From contig DATGJP010000064.1 of assembly GCA_035295125.1 (NCBI GenBank), forward strand, positions 268,790-332,789: a stretch of DNA of 64,000 nt, in the 5' to 3' direction. This document shows, in pieces, positions 32,824 to 40,216 of this stretch (positions are counted from its first letter, which is position 1; each line of letters begins with the position of its first letter). Source of the DNA: JAICMB01 sp035295125. Its GTDB lineage: Bacteria; Acidobacteriota; Terriglobia; Bryobacterales; Bryobacteraceae. The notes beneath the pieces are model-generated. The model ran no database searches. It saw only the letters and a list, made by a program, of their open reading frames with translations, and was not told the origin of the DNA. A program made the position numbers and the translations under genes.

Positions 32824-35433
32824 CTATTGCAACAGATTGTCTTGACCGTCGGGCGTCGTGCCGTTATCGACTTCCGCGTCGGGAATTACACTGGCCGCGG
32901 CGACCTGATCGCCTTCATCCATGCGCACCAGACGAACTCCTTGTGTAGAGCGTCCTGCTTGCCGGATGGCACCCGCTTCGATGCGGATGATCTTGCCTTC
33001 CTTCGTGATGATCATGAGGTCGGAATCTTCCCTCACCACCAGGATCGCCACCACCATGCCGATGCGCGCCGTGGTCTTCATGTTAATCACACCCTTGCCG
33101 CCGCGTGCTGTCAGACGATAATCGCTGAGTGGCGTACGCTTGCCGTAACCGAAGTCGGAGATTGAGAGGATGAGCCCTTCTTTCTCCACTACTTCCACGC
33201 CGACCAGGTAGTCGCCTTCGTCGAGGTCCATGGCCCGGACGCCGCGGGCGGTACGTCCCATGTGCCGCACCTGATCCTCTTTAAAGCGAATCGCCTTGCC
33301 TTCGTGCGTGCCGAGGAAGATATAGTTGTCGCCCTGCGTCAGTTTGGCGGCGAGCAGTTCGTCGCCTTCATCGAGTGAGAGCGCAATGATGCCGCGCGCC
33401 ATCGGGTTGTCGAACTCCGTCAGCTCCGACTTTTTGATGACGCCGCGCTTGGTCACCATGACGATGTAGCGCCCCGGCACGAAATCTTTGATTGCGAGGA
33501 AGGCTTTTACCGCCTCGTCCTGCTGGAGATTGATCAGGCCCGAGACGTGCTTGCCCTTGCCTGTCGTACCGGCGTCTGGAATCTCGTAAATCTTGAGCCA
33601 GTACACCCGGCCTTTGGTTGTGAAGACGAGCAGGTAGCTGTGCGTCGAGGCAATGACGAGATGCTCGACGACGTCTTCCGTCCTCGTGCCCATCCCGATG
33701 CGCCCCTTGCCGCCGCGAGACTGTCGCCGATAAGTGTCGACGGCGGTGCGCTTGAGATAGCCGCCATTGGTGACCGTGACAGCGACATCCTCCTGGGCGA
33801 TGAGGTCTTCCAGGTGGATTTCGCCGGTATCCTCAATGACTTGCGTGCGGCGTTCGTCGCCGAAATCCTTCTTGACTTCGCGCAGTTCCTTCACAACGAC
33901 TCCGCGGAGCACCGTTTCCGACCCGAGGATCTCCAGGTATTCGCCGATCTGGCGCTGGATCTCAGCCAACTCGTCGAGGATGCGCTGCTGCTCCATGCCG
34001 GTGAGGCGCTGGAGTTGGAGTTCGATGATGGCTTGCGACTGCCTGTCTGTGAAATCCCAGACGGCGGGCGCGCCCTCGACGGCGGCGATGGCCTGGCGCT
34101 GCGCTTCGGTGATGGCGGCGCCGGTCAAGGCTTCGCGCGCTTCCTTGGGCGTTCGGGAGGCGCGGATCAAGGCGATGACGGCATCCAGGTGATGTAGAGC
34201 TTTTTGGAAGCCGAGCAGCAGATGCTCACGGTCGCGAGCCTTGCGAAGTAGGAAGTCGGTACGGCGGCGGACGACGTCGAGGCGGTGGTCGATGAACCGC
34301 TTGATGACATCGACGAGGCCCAACTCGCGCGGCTGGCCGTTCACGATCGACAGCATGATGACGCCGAAGTTTATCTGGAGTTGGGTCTGCTTGTAGAGGT
34401 TATTAAGGATAACCTCCGCCTGCTCGCCGCGCTTCAGTTCGAACACGATGCGCATGCCGTCGCGGTCGCTTTCGTCGCGGATTTCGGAAATGCCTTCGAT
34501 TCTCTTCTCGTTAACCAGGCCGGCGGCGTGTTCGATGAGGCGGGCTTTGTTGACCTGGTACGGGATCTCAGTGACGATGATCGCTTCGCGATCTTTCCCG
34601 AACTTTTCGATGGCCGCCTTGGCGCGGATTTTGAGCGATCCACGGCCCTTGGCAAAGTAGTCGTAGATGCCGGTGTTCCCCAGAATGTAGCCGCCCGTGG
34701 GGAAGTCGGGGCCCTTGACGATCTCAATGATGCGGGAGGGGTGTGTACTCGGTTTCTGCACCAGTTCGATGGTGGCATCGATGATTTCGGTGAGGTTATG
34801 CGGCGGGATGTTCGTAGCCATGCCGACGGCAATGCCCGAGCTGCCGTTGATGAGCAGGTTTGGCACGCGGGTGGGCAGGACCTCAGGCTCCTGTTCGCTG
34901 TCGTCGTAGTTGGCTTTGAAGTCGACCGTCTCCTTGTCGATGTCTTCAAGAAGCGTGGAGGCGATGCGCGAAAGACGGGCTTCGGTGTATCGCATGGCCG
35001 CGGGCGGGTCGCCGTCCACCGAGCCGAAGTTGCCTTGGCCGTCGACCAGCGGATAGCGCATCGAGAAGGGTTGCGCCATGCGGACGAGCGAATCATAGAC
35101 GGGCGCGTCGCCGTGGGGATGGTACTTGCCGAGGACTTCGCCTACGATCTTGGCGCACTTCCGGGTGGGACGGTTGTAGAGCAACCCCATCTCGCTCATT
35201 CCGTAGAGGATGCGGCGATGCACCGGCTTCAAACCGTCGCGGATGTCGGGGAGCGCGCGCCCGATGATGACGCTCATCGCGTAGTCAAGATACGACCGGC
35301 GCATCTCGTCTTCGATGTTGATCGGGATCAGGTTCTTGTTGCCGTCTCCAAACAGGGGAGGCTGACCTCCACCGCCGCCTGGAGGCGGTGCCGGCGGGCC
35401 TTGCGGGGCGTTTGGATCTTCAGGTGTGGCCAA
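32824..35433 (-). CDS. gyrA: DNA gyrase subunit A
   Basis: An 869-residue GyrA, the breakage-reunion subunit. A Pro/Gly-rich N-terminal extension of about 34 residues precedes 'PINIEDEMRRSYLDYAMSVI'. The active tyrosine is Tyr149 (AAMRYTEARLSRIA). The GyrA box reads 'RQSRGGKGRIGMG', so it should supercoil rather than act as topoisomerase IV. In the quinolone pocket it has 'HPHGDAPVYD', with Ala110 and Pro111 where E. coli has Ser83 and Ala84. The C-terminal beta-pinwheel (repeats near 'GKGVINMKTTAR') is complete and the length is normal. gyrB is not in the window. The gene precedes the histone-like gene on the minus strand. Confidence 0.97.
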   Translation of the reverse strand: MATPEDPNAPQGPPAPPPGGGGGQPPLFGDGNKNLIPINIEDEMRRSYLDYAMSVIIGRALPDIRDGLKPVHRRILYGMSEMGLLYNRPTRKCAKIVGEVLGKYHPHGDAPVYDSLVRMAQPFSMRYPLVDGQGNFGSVDGDPPAAMRYTEARLSRIASTLLEDIDKETVDFKANYDDSEQEPEVLPTRVPNLLINGSSGIAVGMATNIPPHNLTEIIDATIELVQKPSTHPSRIIEIVKGPDFPTGGYILGNTGIYDYFAKGRGSLKIRAKAAIEKFGKDREAIIVTEIPYQVNKARLIEHAAGLVNEKRIEGISEIRDESDRDGMRIVFELKRGEQAEVILNNLYKQTQLQINFGVIMLSIVNGQPRELGLVDVIKRFIDHRLDVVRRRTDFLLRKARDREHLLLGFQKALHHLDAVIALIRASRTPKEAREALTGAAITEAQRQAIAAVEGAPAVWDFTDRQSQAIIELQLQRLTGMEQQRILDELAEIQRQIGEYLEILGSETVLRGVVVKELREVKKDFGDERRTQVIEDTGEIHLEDLIAQEDVAVTVTNGGYLKRTAVDTYRRQSRGGKGRIGMGTRTEDVVEHLVIASTHSYLLVFTTKGRVYWLKIYEIPDAGTTGKGKHVSGLINLQQDEAVKAFLAIKDFVPGRYIVMVTKRGVIKKSELTEFDNPMARGIIALSLDEGDELLAAKLTQGDNYIFLGTHEGKAIRFKEDQVRHMGRTARGVRAMDLDEGDYLVGVEVVEKEGLILSISDFGYGKRTPLSDYRLTARGGKGVINMKTTARIGMVVAILVVREDSDLMIITKEGKIIRIEAGAIRQAGRSTQGVRLVRMDEGDQVAAASVIPDAEVDNGTTPDGQDNLLQ

Positions 35434-35650
35434 GCTTTAACTCCTTGAATAATCGAGGCTTCCGGGGGAGTGGGTGAACCTTAATTTTAACACGCGAAGG
35501 CGGGGAACTCAAAGAAATTGAACGGGCGGGACCGCGTGGTGCTCGTGCATACCACTGTAGGGTCCCTCAGTCGAATTCCGGAGATCGCTGCGGGATCAAG
35601 CTGATTCTTTATCGATAGGACGAGGATCATTCTGGTACTGAACCAAAGCA

Positions 35651-36232
35651 ATGCACGGTACCAGTGGGGATGAAGCTGTAAGCAGCGCCCGGCGGACCGC
35701 TCAACGTGGGAACACGCTTCTTGAGGGAGCAATGATATTTCTCCCTATGTTCGCCGTTTTCTTCGGGATCATCGATGTCTCGATGGCCATCTTCCTGCAA
35801 AGTACGTTCACTCACGCGACACGCGAGGGAGCCCGCTTTGCTATCACGTTTACCAACAACTACGGAGGAACGAGTTGTACAACCTCACAGGCGACGTGCA
35901 TCGCCCAGGTGGTGCAGGATAACGCCGCCGGGTTCCTGGGTGGCACGAAGTCGAACCTCATCACGGTGAACTACTACACCTCGCAGGATCTGAGCAATCC
36001 GGTAATGTCCTGCAACTCCGGGACGTGCACGCTCCGACAAGCGCTCCCTACCGGGATCAGTTACGCCAACCAGCCGGGGAACGTAGTGGAGGTTACGGTC
36101 AACAACTATCCCTGGAACTGGCTTTTCCCGATCAAAGGCTACTCTGCCGGAACCGGCATCAATTTGAACGCGGCTTCAGCAGATGTGCTCGGCGGGCTCG
36201 CCGTCGGCACAACGGTACCACCCAATCCCTAG
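35651..36232 (+). CDS. TadE-like pseudopilin
   Basis: A 193-residue TadE/TadG-type minor pilin. A basic leader is followed by 'AQRG|NTLLEGAMIFLPMFAV', cut after Gly20, with Glu25 at +5; the +6 residue is Gly rather than the usual Phe or Tyr. The hydrophobic helix runs to about residue 47. The rest is an exported beta-rich head containing several Cys pairs (SCTTSQATC, SCNSGTC). It is first of three genes joined by short gaps (12 to 16 bases), forming an operon of Tad minor components. No TadA, TadB or TadC is visible. Confidence 0.85.
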   Translation: MHGTSGDEAVSSARRTAQRGNTLLEGAMIFLPMFAVFFGIIDVSMAIFLQSTFTHATREGARFAITFTNNYGGTSCTTSQATCIAQVVQDNAAGFLGGTKSNLITVNYYTSQDLSNPVMSCNSGTCTLRQALPTGISYANQPGNVVEVTVNNYPWNWLFPIKGYSAGTGINLNAASADVLGGLAVGTTVPPNP

Positions 36233-36246
36233 TAATGGAGGCCACG

Positions 36247-36936
36247 ATGACACGATCGAGTCGGCAGCGCGGCAACACGTTCATCGAGTTTGCCGTGGTG
36301 ATGAGTTTTCTGTTGCCCATGTTCGCGGCGGCTTACACGCTTGGAATGACACTTTCGAAGGGTATCCAGGTGGGCAATGTTTGCCGCGATGCCGCCGTTT
36401 TGATGGTGCGGTCGAACACCGATCCAAACGCGAATCTGGATCTTTCTCAAACTCAAAATCAACGCATGTTGATTCGGGCGGCGGCGGGACTGCGGATGAA
36501 CTCGGATGCCCAGAACGATCCCGATCCGAATGGCATGGGCGTGGTGATTCTTTCGAGGGTGATCTACGTGGGAGACAACGAGTGCTCCGCGGGTGTTGTG
36601 CCGGCGCCCGGCAATGCTCCCCCCTGGAACGCGGGCAATTGTCCGAATTACAACCAATACGTCTTTGGCTATCGGATCGTCATCGGGAACGGTTCGAAAT
36701 TCTCAAGCAGAATCGGGAACCCGCCGAACGCCATCGTGCAATCGAATGGAAGTATCAGCGCGGCGGATATCGCGAAAAACACATTCAACCGGGCGTCAAA
36801 TTTCGGCAACGGCGGTGTCGTAACGCTGCAGCCGAGCACCTTCGCGCTGGTTTCCGAGATGTACGCCGACGTGAGTTGGATCAACCTGTTCTCGATTCTT
36901 CAGACGCCGATTGTTTATGCGCGGAGCGTCACGTAG
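36247..36936 (+). CDS. TadE-like pseudopilin, second copy
   Basis: A 229-residue minor pilin. I choose 36247 because GGAGG at 36237 lies 5 bases upstream; 36235 is an alternative. The cleavage pattern is 'RQRG|NTFIEFAVVMSFLLPM', with Glu14 and Phe15 as in classical TadE. A Cys-containing head of about 180 residues follows ('VYVGDNECSAGVV' type, rich in Asn, Ser and Gly). It differs enough from the first copy to be a distinct subunit. Confidence 0.85.
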   Translation: MTRSSRQRGNTFIEFAVVMSFLLPMFAAAYTLGMTLSKGIQVGNVCRDAAVLMVRSNTDPNANLDLSQTQNQRMLIRAAAGLRMNSDAQNDPDPNGMGVVILSRVIYVGDNECSAGVVPAPGNAPPWNAGNCPNYNQYVFGYRIVIGNGSKFSSRIGNPPNAIVQSNGSISAADIAKNTFNRASNFGNGGVVTLQPSTFALVSEMYADVSWINLFSILQTPIVYARSVT

Positions 36937-36952
36937 GCCTTTGAGGTGTCGC

Positions 36953-38674
36953 ATGCTTCCCAGTTCTTCCAAAAAACGCGAACGCGGCTTTGCCCTGATC
37001 GTCAATGCTGCGATGTTGGTCTTTACTGTTGCCGCTGTGGGGTTGGCCCTGGATGTCGGGTCGATTTACATGATCAAGGGGCGATTGAGCGCCGCAGTGG
37101 ATGCTGCGGCGCTGGCCGCTGGCCGCTCGGTGAACCTGGCCAATACGGTCCAGGCGGCCCAGACCGCGGCGACTAACATGGCCAACCAGTTCTTCAGCGC
37201 CAACTTCCCGGCGGGGTATCTGGGAACGACCGGGAGTCCCACGGTGAACCCGACATTTGAGCAGGAGGTGGATGGTTCGGGCAATCCCGACGGGATTCTC
37301 AACATCACGGTCGCCGCGTCGGTCAACGCCCCGACGTATTTCATGAACATCTTCGGCGTCCGGAGCATCCCGGTTTCCGCCACCGGCACGGCGACGCGCC
37401 GGGGACTGGTCATGTTGCTGGTCCTCGACGAGTCTTCTTCAATGAACACGGCCACGGTGCCGTCCGCCTGTCAGGCGATGGTTTCGGCAGCCCGCAACTT
37501 CATCACGAAATTCAGTCCGTACGACCGCATTGGGATGGTGAAGTTCGACATGACCGCTCATTTGGCATACACGCCGAGTACAAGCTATGGAGACGGTTCG
37601 CTGGATACAGCGATCGCAAACATCACTTGCGGAGGAAACACCAACACGACCTCGGCGTTGGAGATGGCATACCGGCAGATCCAGGCCCAGAACCTGCCGT
37701 TGGCTCAAAACACGATCATCCTGTTCACGGACGGCTCGCCGAACGGAATATCGTGCGATTTTCCGCTCCGCAAACAAGTAGATACACGCTGGGGGCCTGC
37801 CGTCACGAATCCGGTTGCGCCGAACCAGCCAGGCGGTTCGCTTTGGAACCAGCCCTATAGTCCCAATGGTTGTCCCTCGAGCAATGGCGGCAATAACGGC
37901 GCCTGTGTCAACATGCCGGCCACCTGTCCGGCCAATGGTGCCGCGGTGCGAGGAACGCTGGCGCAAGGATCGAACCAAAACTCATACGGCGGCTCGATAA
38001 ATGGACTATACCAACCCATGGACAGCGACCCCTCGGTGGTGCTGCCCGTCGGGTGCGGGTACCAGGATTCCAATACACGCCAGATGATCGCGTACATTCC
38101 AGATCAGGATATTTACGGGAACAGCACTCACGGAGTGGCGGCAACCGGCAATGGACCAACCGTGGCCGGGGGGCTGGTCACGCGCGACACATGGCTTTAT
38201 CAAACCATCAATCTCTGCAGCTCGGACCCTAACGTACAGCCGAGTTGCAAAAACGTCGGCGACTTCTGGAACAACCACGGCACAATTGGCTCAGTATCCA
38301 ACAAGTTCACGGCAGGGCCTTATAACGGGTTCTTCCGGCCTGACCAGCCGAACACGATAGTGGCGGTCAGCATGAACACGGCGATGGCGGAGGCAAACCG
38401 CATTCGCGGCAATGCGACGTATCACATCAAAATCAACGCGATTTATCTGACCGGGAATGGCACCGACGCCGTGGATCGGGAGTTTCTGCCGATCATTGCA
38501 AATTTCCCAACGATCCCGGCACTGCCGTACGACCCGGTGACTTACCAGGCTTATGTCAACCCGGCGTTTCAGCAGAACCAGGAGCAGGGGCAATACCTGG
38601 TGACCGCCGACCGGAATCAGCTCAACGCGCTGTTTTCTCAACTGGCGTCCGAGGTACTTCGCCTCAGTCACTGA
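36953..38674 (+). CDS. TadG-like protein with von Willebrand A domain
   Basis: A 573-residue protein, start 36953 (MLPSSSKKRERG), with GAGGTG before it. The leader is 'RERG|FALIVNAAMLVFTVAA', with Val where pseudopilins have Glu at +5, then 'GLALDVGSIYMIKGRLSAAV', the TadG-type helix. A VWA domain follows with the MIDAS motif DESSSM (in VLDESSSMNTA), 'GMVKFDMTAHLAYTPS' and 'ILFTDGSPNG'. Between residues of about 265 and 400 it has a long insertion rich in Asn, Gly, Ser and Cys (NGCPSSNGGNNGACVN), absent in the ordinary fold. It should sit in the envelope as an adhesin or pilus-linked protein. It is the last gene of the Tad-like operon. Confidence 0.87.
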   Translation: MLPSSSKKRERGFALIVNAAMLVFTVAAVGLALDVGSIYMIKGRLSAAVDAAALAAGRSVNLANTVQAAQTAATNMANQFFSANFPAGYLGTTGSPTVNPTFEQEVDGSGNPDGILNITVAASVNAPTYFMNIFGVRSIPVSATGTATRRGLVMLLVLDESSSMNTATVPSACQAMVSAARNFITKFSPYDRIGMVKFDMTAHLAYTPSTSYGDGSLDTAIANITCGGNTNTTSALEMAYRQIQAQNLPLAQNTIILFTDGSPNGISCDFPLRKQVDTRWGPAVTNPVAPNQPGGSLWNQPYSPNGCPSSNGGNNGACVNMPATCPANGAAVRGTLAQGSNQNSYGGSINGLYQPMDSDPSVVLPVGCGYQDSNTRQMIAYIPDQDIYGNSTHGVAATGNGPTVAGGLVTRDTWLYQTINLCSSDPNVQPSCKNVGDFWNNHGTIGSVSNKFTAGPYNGFFRPDQPNTIVAVSMNTAMAEANRIRGNATYHIKINAIYLTGNGTDAVDREFLPIIANFPTIPALPYDPVTYQAYVNPAFQQNQEQGQYLVTADRNQLNALFSQLASEVLRLSH

Positions 38675-38748
38675 GGCAGCAAACGAATAATGAACATAGC
38701 TTCCCGCGTCTGATCTCTTCCGCCTGTGCTTTCCCGGTAAAATCCAAT

Positions 38749-38778
38749 GGCAGGCGAAACCGCCTGCTTCACCCTTCC
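38749..38778. repeat. Inverted copy of the GCAGGCGGTTTCGCCTG repeat
   Basis: GGCAGGCGAAACCGCCTGCT at 38749-38768 forms a CAGGCG aaac CGCCTG hairpin followed by TCACCCTTCC. It is the reverse complement of the element at 29586, with some changes. It lies in the gap between the TadG-like gene and the redoxin gene, which are convergent. Confidence 0.6.
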
Positions 38779-38900
38779 ACATCCTGCTGGATCTGGAGTT
38801 GTTGAGTGTGCGGCGGTTTGAAACCTACGCAAAGCAGCATAGCGCAGCGCGCGCTTCTTTTAGGATCCCAACGAGCCGCCCGCCCATTAGGCCACCCGGT

Positions 38901-39635
38901 CTACTTCGCTTCCAGATGAGTGCGGACGATCTTGGCCAACTCATCCCGGCGAGGGCTGACGGCGATAATGCGGTGCGACTCGTCCAAAACGAAGGTCGTA
39001 GCGGAATTGCGATCCACGCCGTATTTCGCAGCGAGGCCGATGCGATCGGGAAACTGCGGCCAGGTCACGGGCGTGTCGTCGAGTACGCCGGAAATTCGCG
39101 AGGCGTTGGAGTCCATGGCGATGCCAATGGCGGTTAGGCCGCGCGCGCCATACTCGCCGACCAGGTCGCCAAGAGATGCCAGGTCCTGACGCGAACGTTT
39201 CACCGCCGGCGACCAGAAGGTCACCAGAAACACCTTACCCTTCATCCGTGCCAGGGAAATGGGATTACCCGCGGCATCCACACCGGAGAAATTGTCAAAA
39301 TAGGCGGGGTGTACGGGTTCTTCAATGGGCGGGGCGGTCTGTGCTGCCGGAACAGGGACCGACTCCCGCGCTTGAAGGATCGCCCTTTCGCGCTCGAATG
39401 CCAGGATGGAAGGATGCTCGGCGCCGATGATATATCCCACAACCGATTTGCTACCGCGATCGAGGCGTACGTGGTAGCAGGTTGGGCCGTCGCCGGCCAG
39501 CGATGACACGATATTGATTGGCTCGGCGCGCCCGACGGAGGTTATGACCGCGGCATCGTTTGAGCACTCGGCGCGAAGCGGAAACTCGGTGGGCGGAGCG
39601 GCCTGGAAGAACGCAAAGAATAGTACCGCGTGCAT
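38901..39635 (-). CDS. Exported thioredoxin-fold (AhpC/TlpA-type) protein without CXXC
   Basis: A 244-residue protein with a short leader (MHAVLFFAFFQAAP). An N-terminal SH3-like region reaches about residue 80. The thioredoxin fold follows: 'FDNFSGVDAAGNPISLARMK', 'GKVFLVTFWSPAVKRSRQDL', 'RGLTAIGIAMDSNASRI' and 'SATTFVLDESHRIIAVSPRR'. At the active site the usual WCxxC appears as Trp141-Ser-Pro-Ala-Val-Lys, so both catalytic cysteines are absent. The rest of the fold, including the cis-proline region, is kept. It cannot work as a dithiol oxidoreductase; a binding or scaffolding role is inferred. It is convergent with the TadG-like gene. Confidence 0.85.
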   Translation of the reverse strand: MHAVLFFAFFQAAPPTEFPLRAECSNDAAVITSVGRAEPINIVSSLAGDGPTCYHVRLDRGSKSVVGYIIGAEHPSILAFERERAILQARESVPVPAAQTAPPIEEPVHPAYFDNFSGVDAAGNPISLARMKGKVFLVTFWSPAVKRSRQDLASLGDLVGEYGARGLTAIGIAMDSNASRISGVLDDTPVTWPQFPDRIGLAAKYGVDRNSATTFVLDESHRIIAVSPRRDELAKIVRTHLEAK

Positions 39636-39862
39636 ATCAATACTATCGGCATTGAGTTCGCCGTTCTTGATCGGGTGTTTTGCCGATGCCTTTATACGAT
39701 AGCGGTGGCCGGGTTGTTCTCAGTCCCTTTACAGCACTTTGATGATCGATGATCACCAGGACATGCAGTATCGCAGGCCCTGAATGGAATGCACGCGCGC
39801 AGGCGCAGGAGATTCGCGTGCGCACCATTTCCCCTGTGCGCAAGTAGTTTTCGACCGTGATT

Positions 39863-40186
39863 TTATTCGCCGCCCGCTGCCGCCGTTGGCCGGTTGAAAG
39901 TATTCTCCCGCAGGACCTCGGCGATTTCGATGTGGTAGTACTCGTACCATTTCGAGCGGCCGTTCTGCTGCGCCACGCGATGGCGCGGATGGCTGCGCCA
40001 GGCTGCCAGTGTCTCGCGATCCTGCCAGCGGACGATCGTGACGCGCTCGCCATCATCGGCCTTAAAGCCCTTTACGTCGATGAAGCCGGGCATCTCCTGT
40101 GCAATGGCCAGCATCTCTGCTTGCATATCAGCGTAATCGTTGCCGGCTTCGGGGGTCAGACGCGATCGGAAGATGATAAGGATCAT
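39863..40186 (-). CDS. Antibiotic biosynthesis monooxygenase (ABM) domain protein
   Basis: A 107-residue protein of the dimeric alpha-beta barrel type. It has 'MILIIFRSRLTPEAGNDYAD' and 'AQEMPGFIDVKGFKADDGER'. The helix-strand segment 'VTIVRWQDRETLAAWRSHPR' precedes 'RVAQQNGRSKWYEYYHIEIA'. This pattern is common in ABM-type oxygenases, haem-degrading proteins and related stress proteins. No cofactor is needed in most members. The substrate is unknown and its neighbours give no hint. Confidence 0.83.
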   Translation of the reverse strand: MILIIFRSRLTPEAGNDYADMQAEMLAIAQEMPGFIDVKGFKADDGERVTIVRWQDRETLAAWRSHPRHRVAQQNGRSKWYEYYHIEIAEVLRENTFNRPTAAAGGE

Positions 40187-40216
40187 TTCGTTTCAAGTCG
40201 GACTTCAATTTTAGCG

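Noticed and set aside
34285..35448. Long plus-strand frame of 387 residues opposite gyrA
   Set aside because: It is the complement of gyrA codons; no family is recognisable and gyrA is certain.
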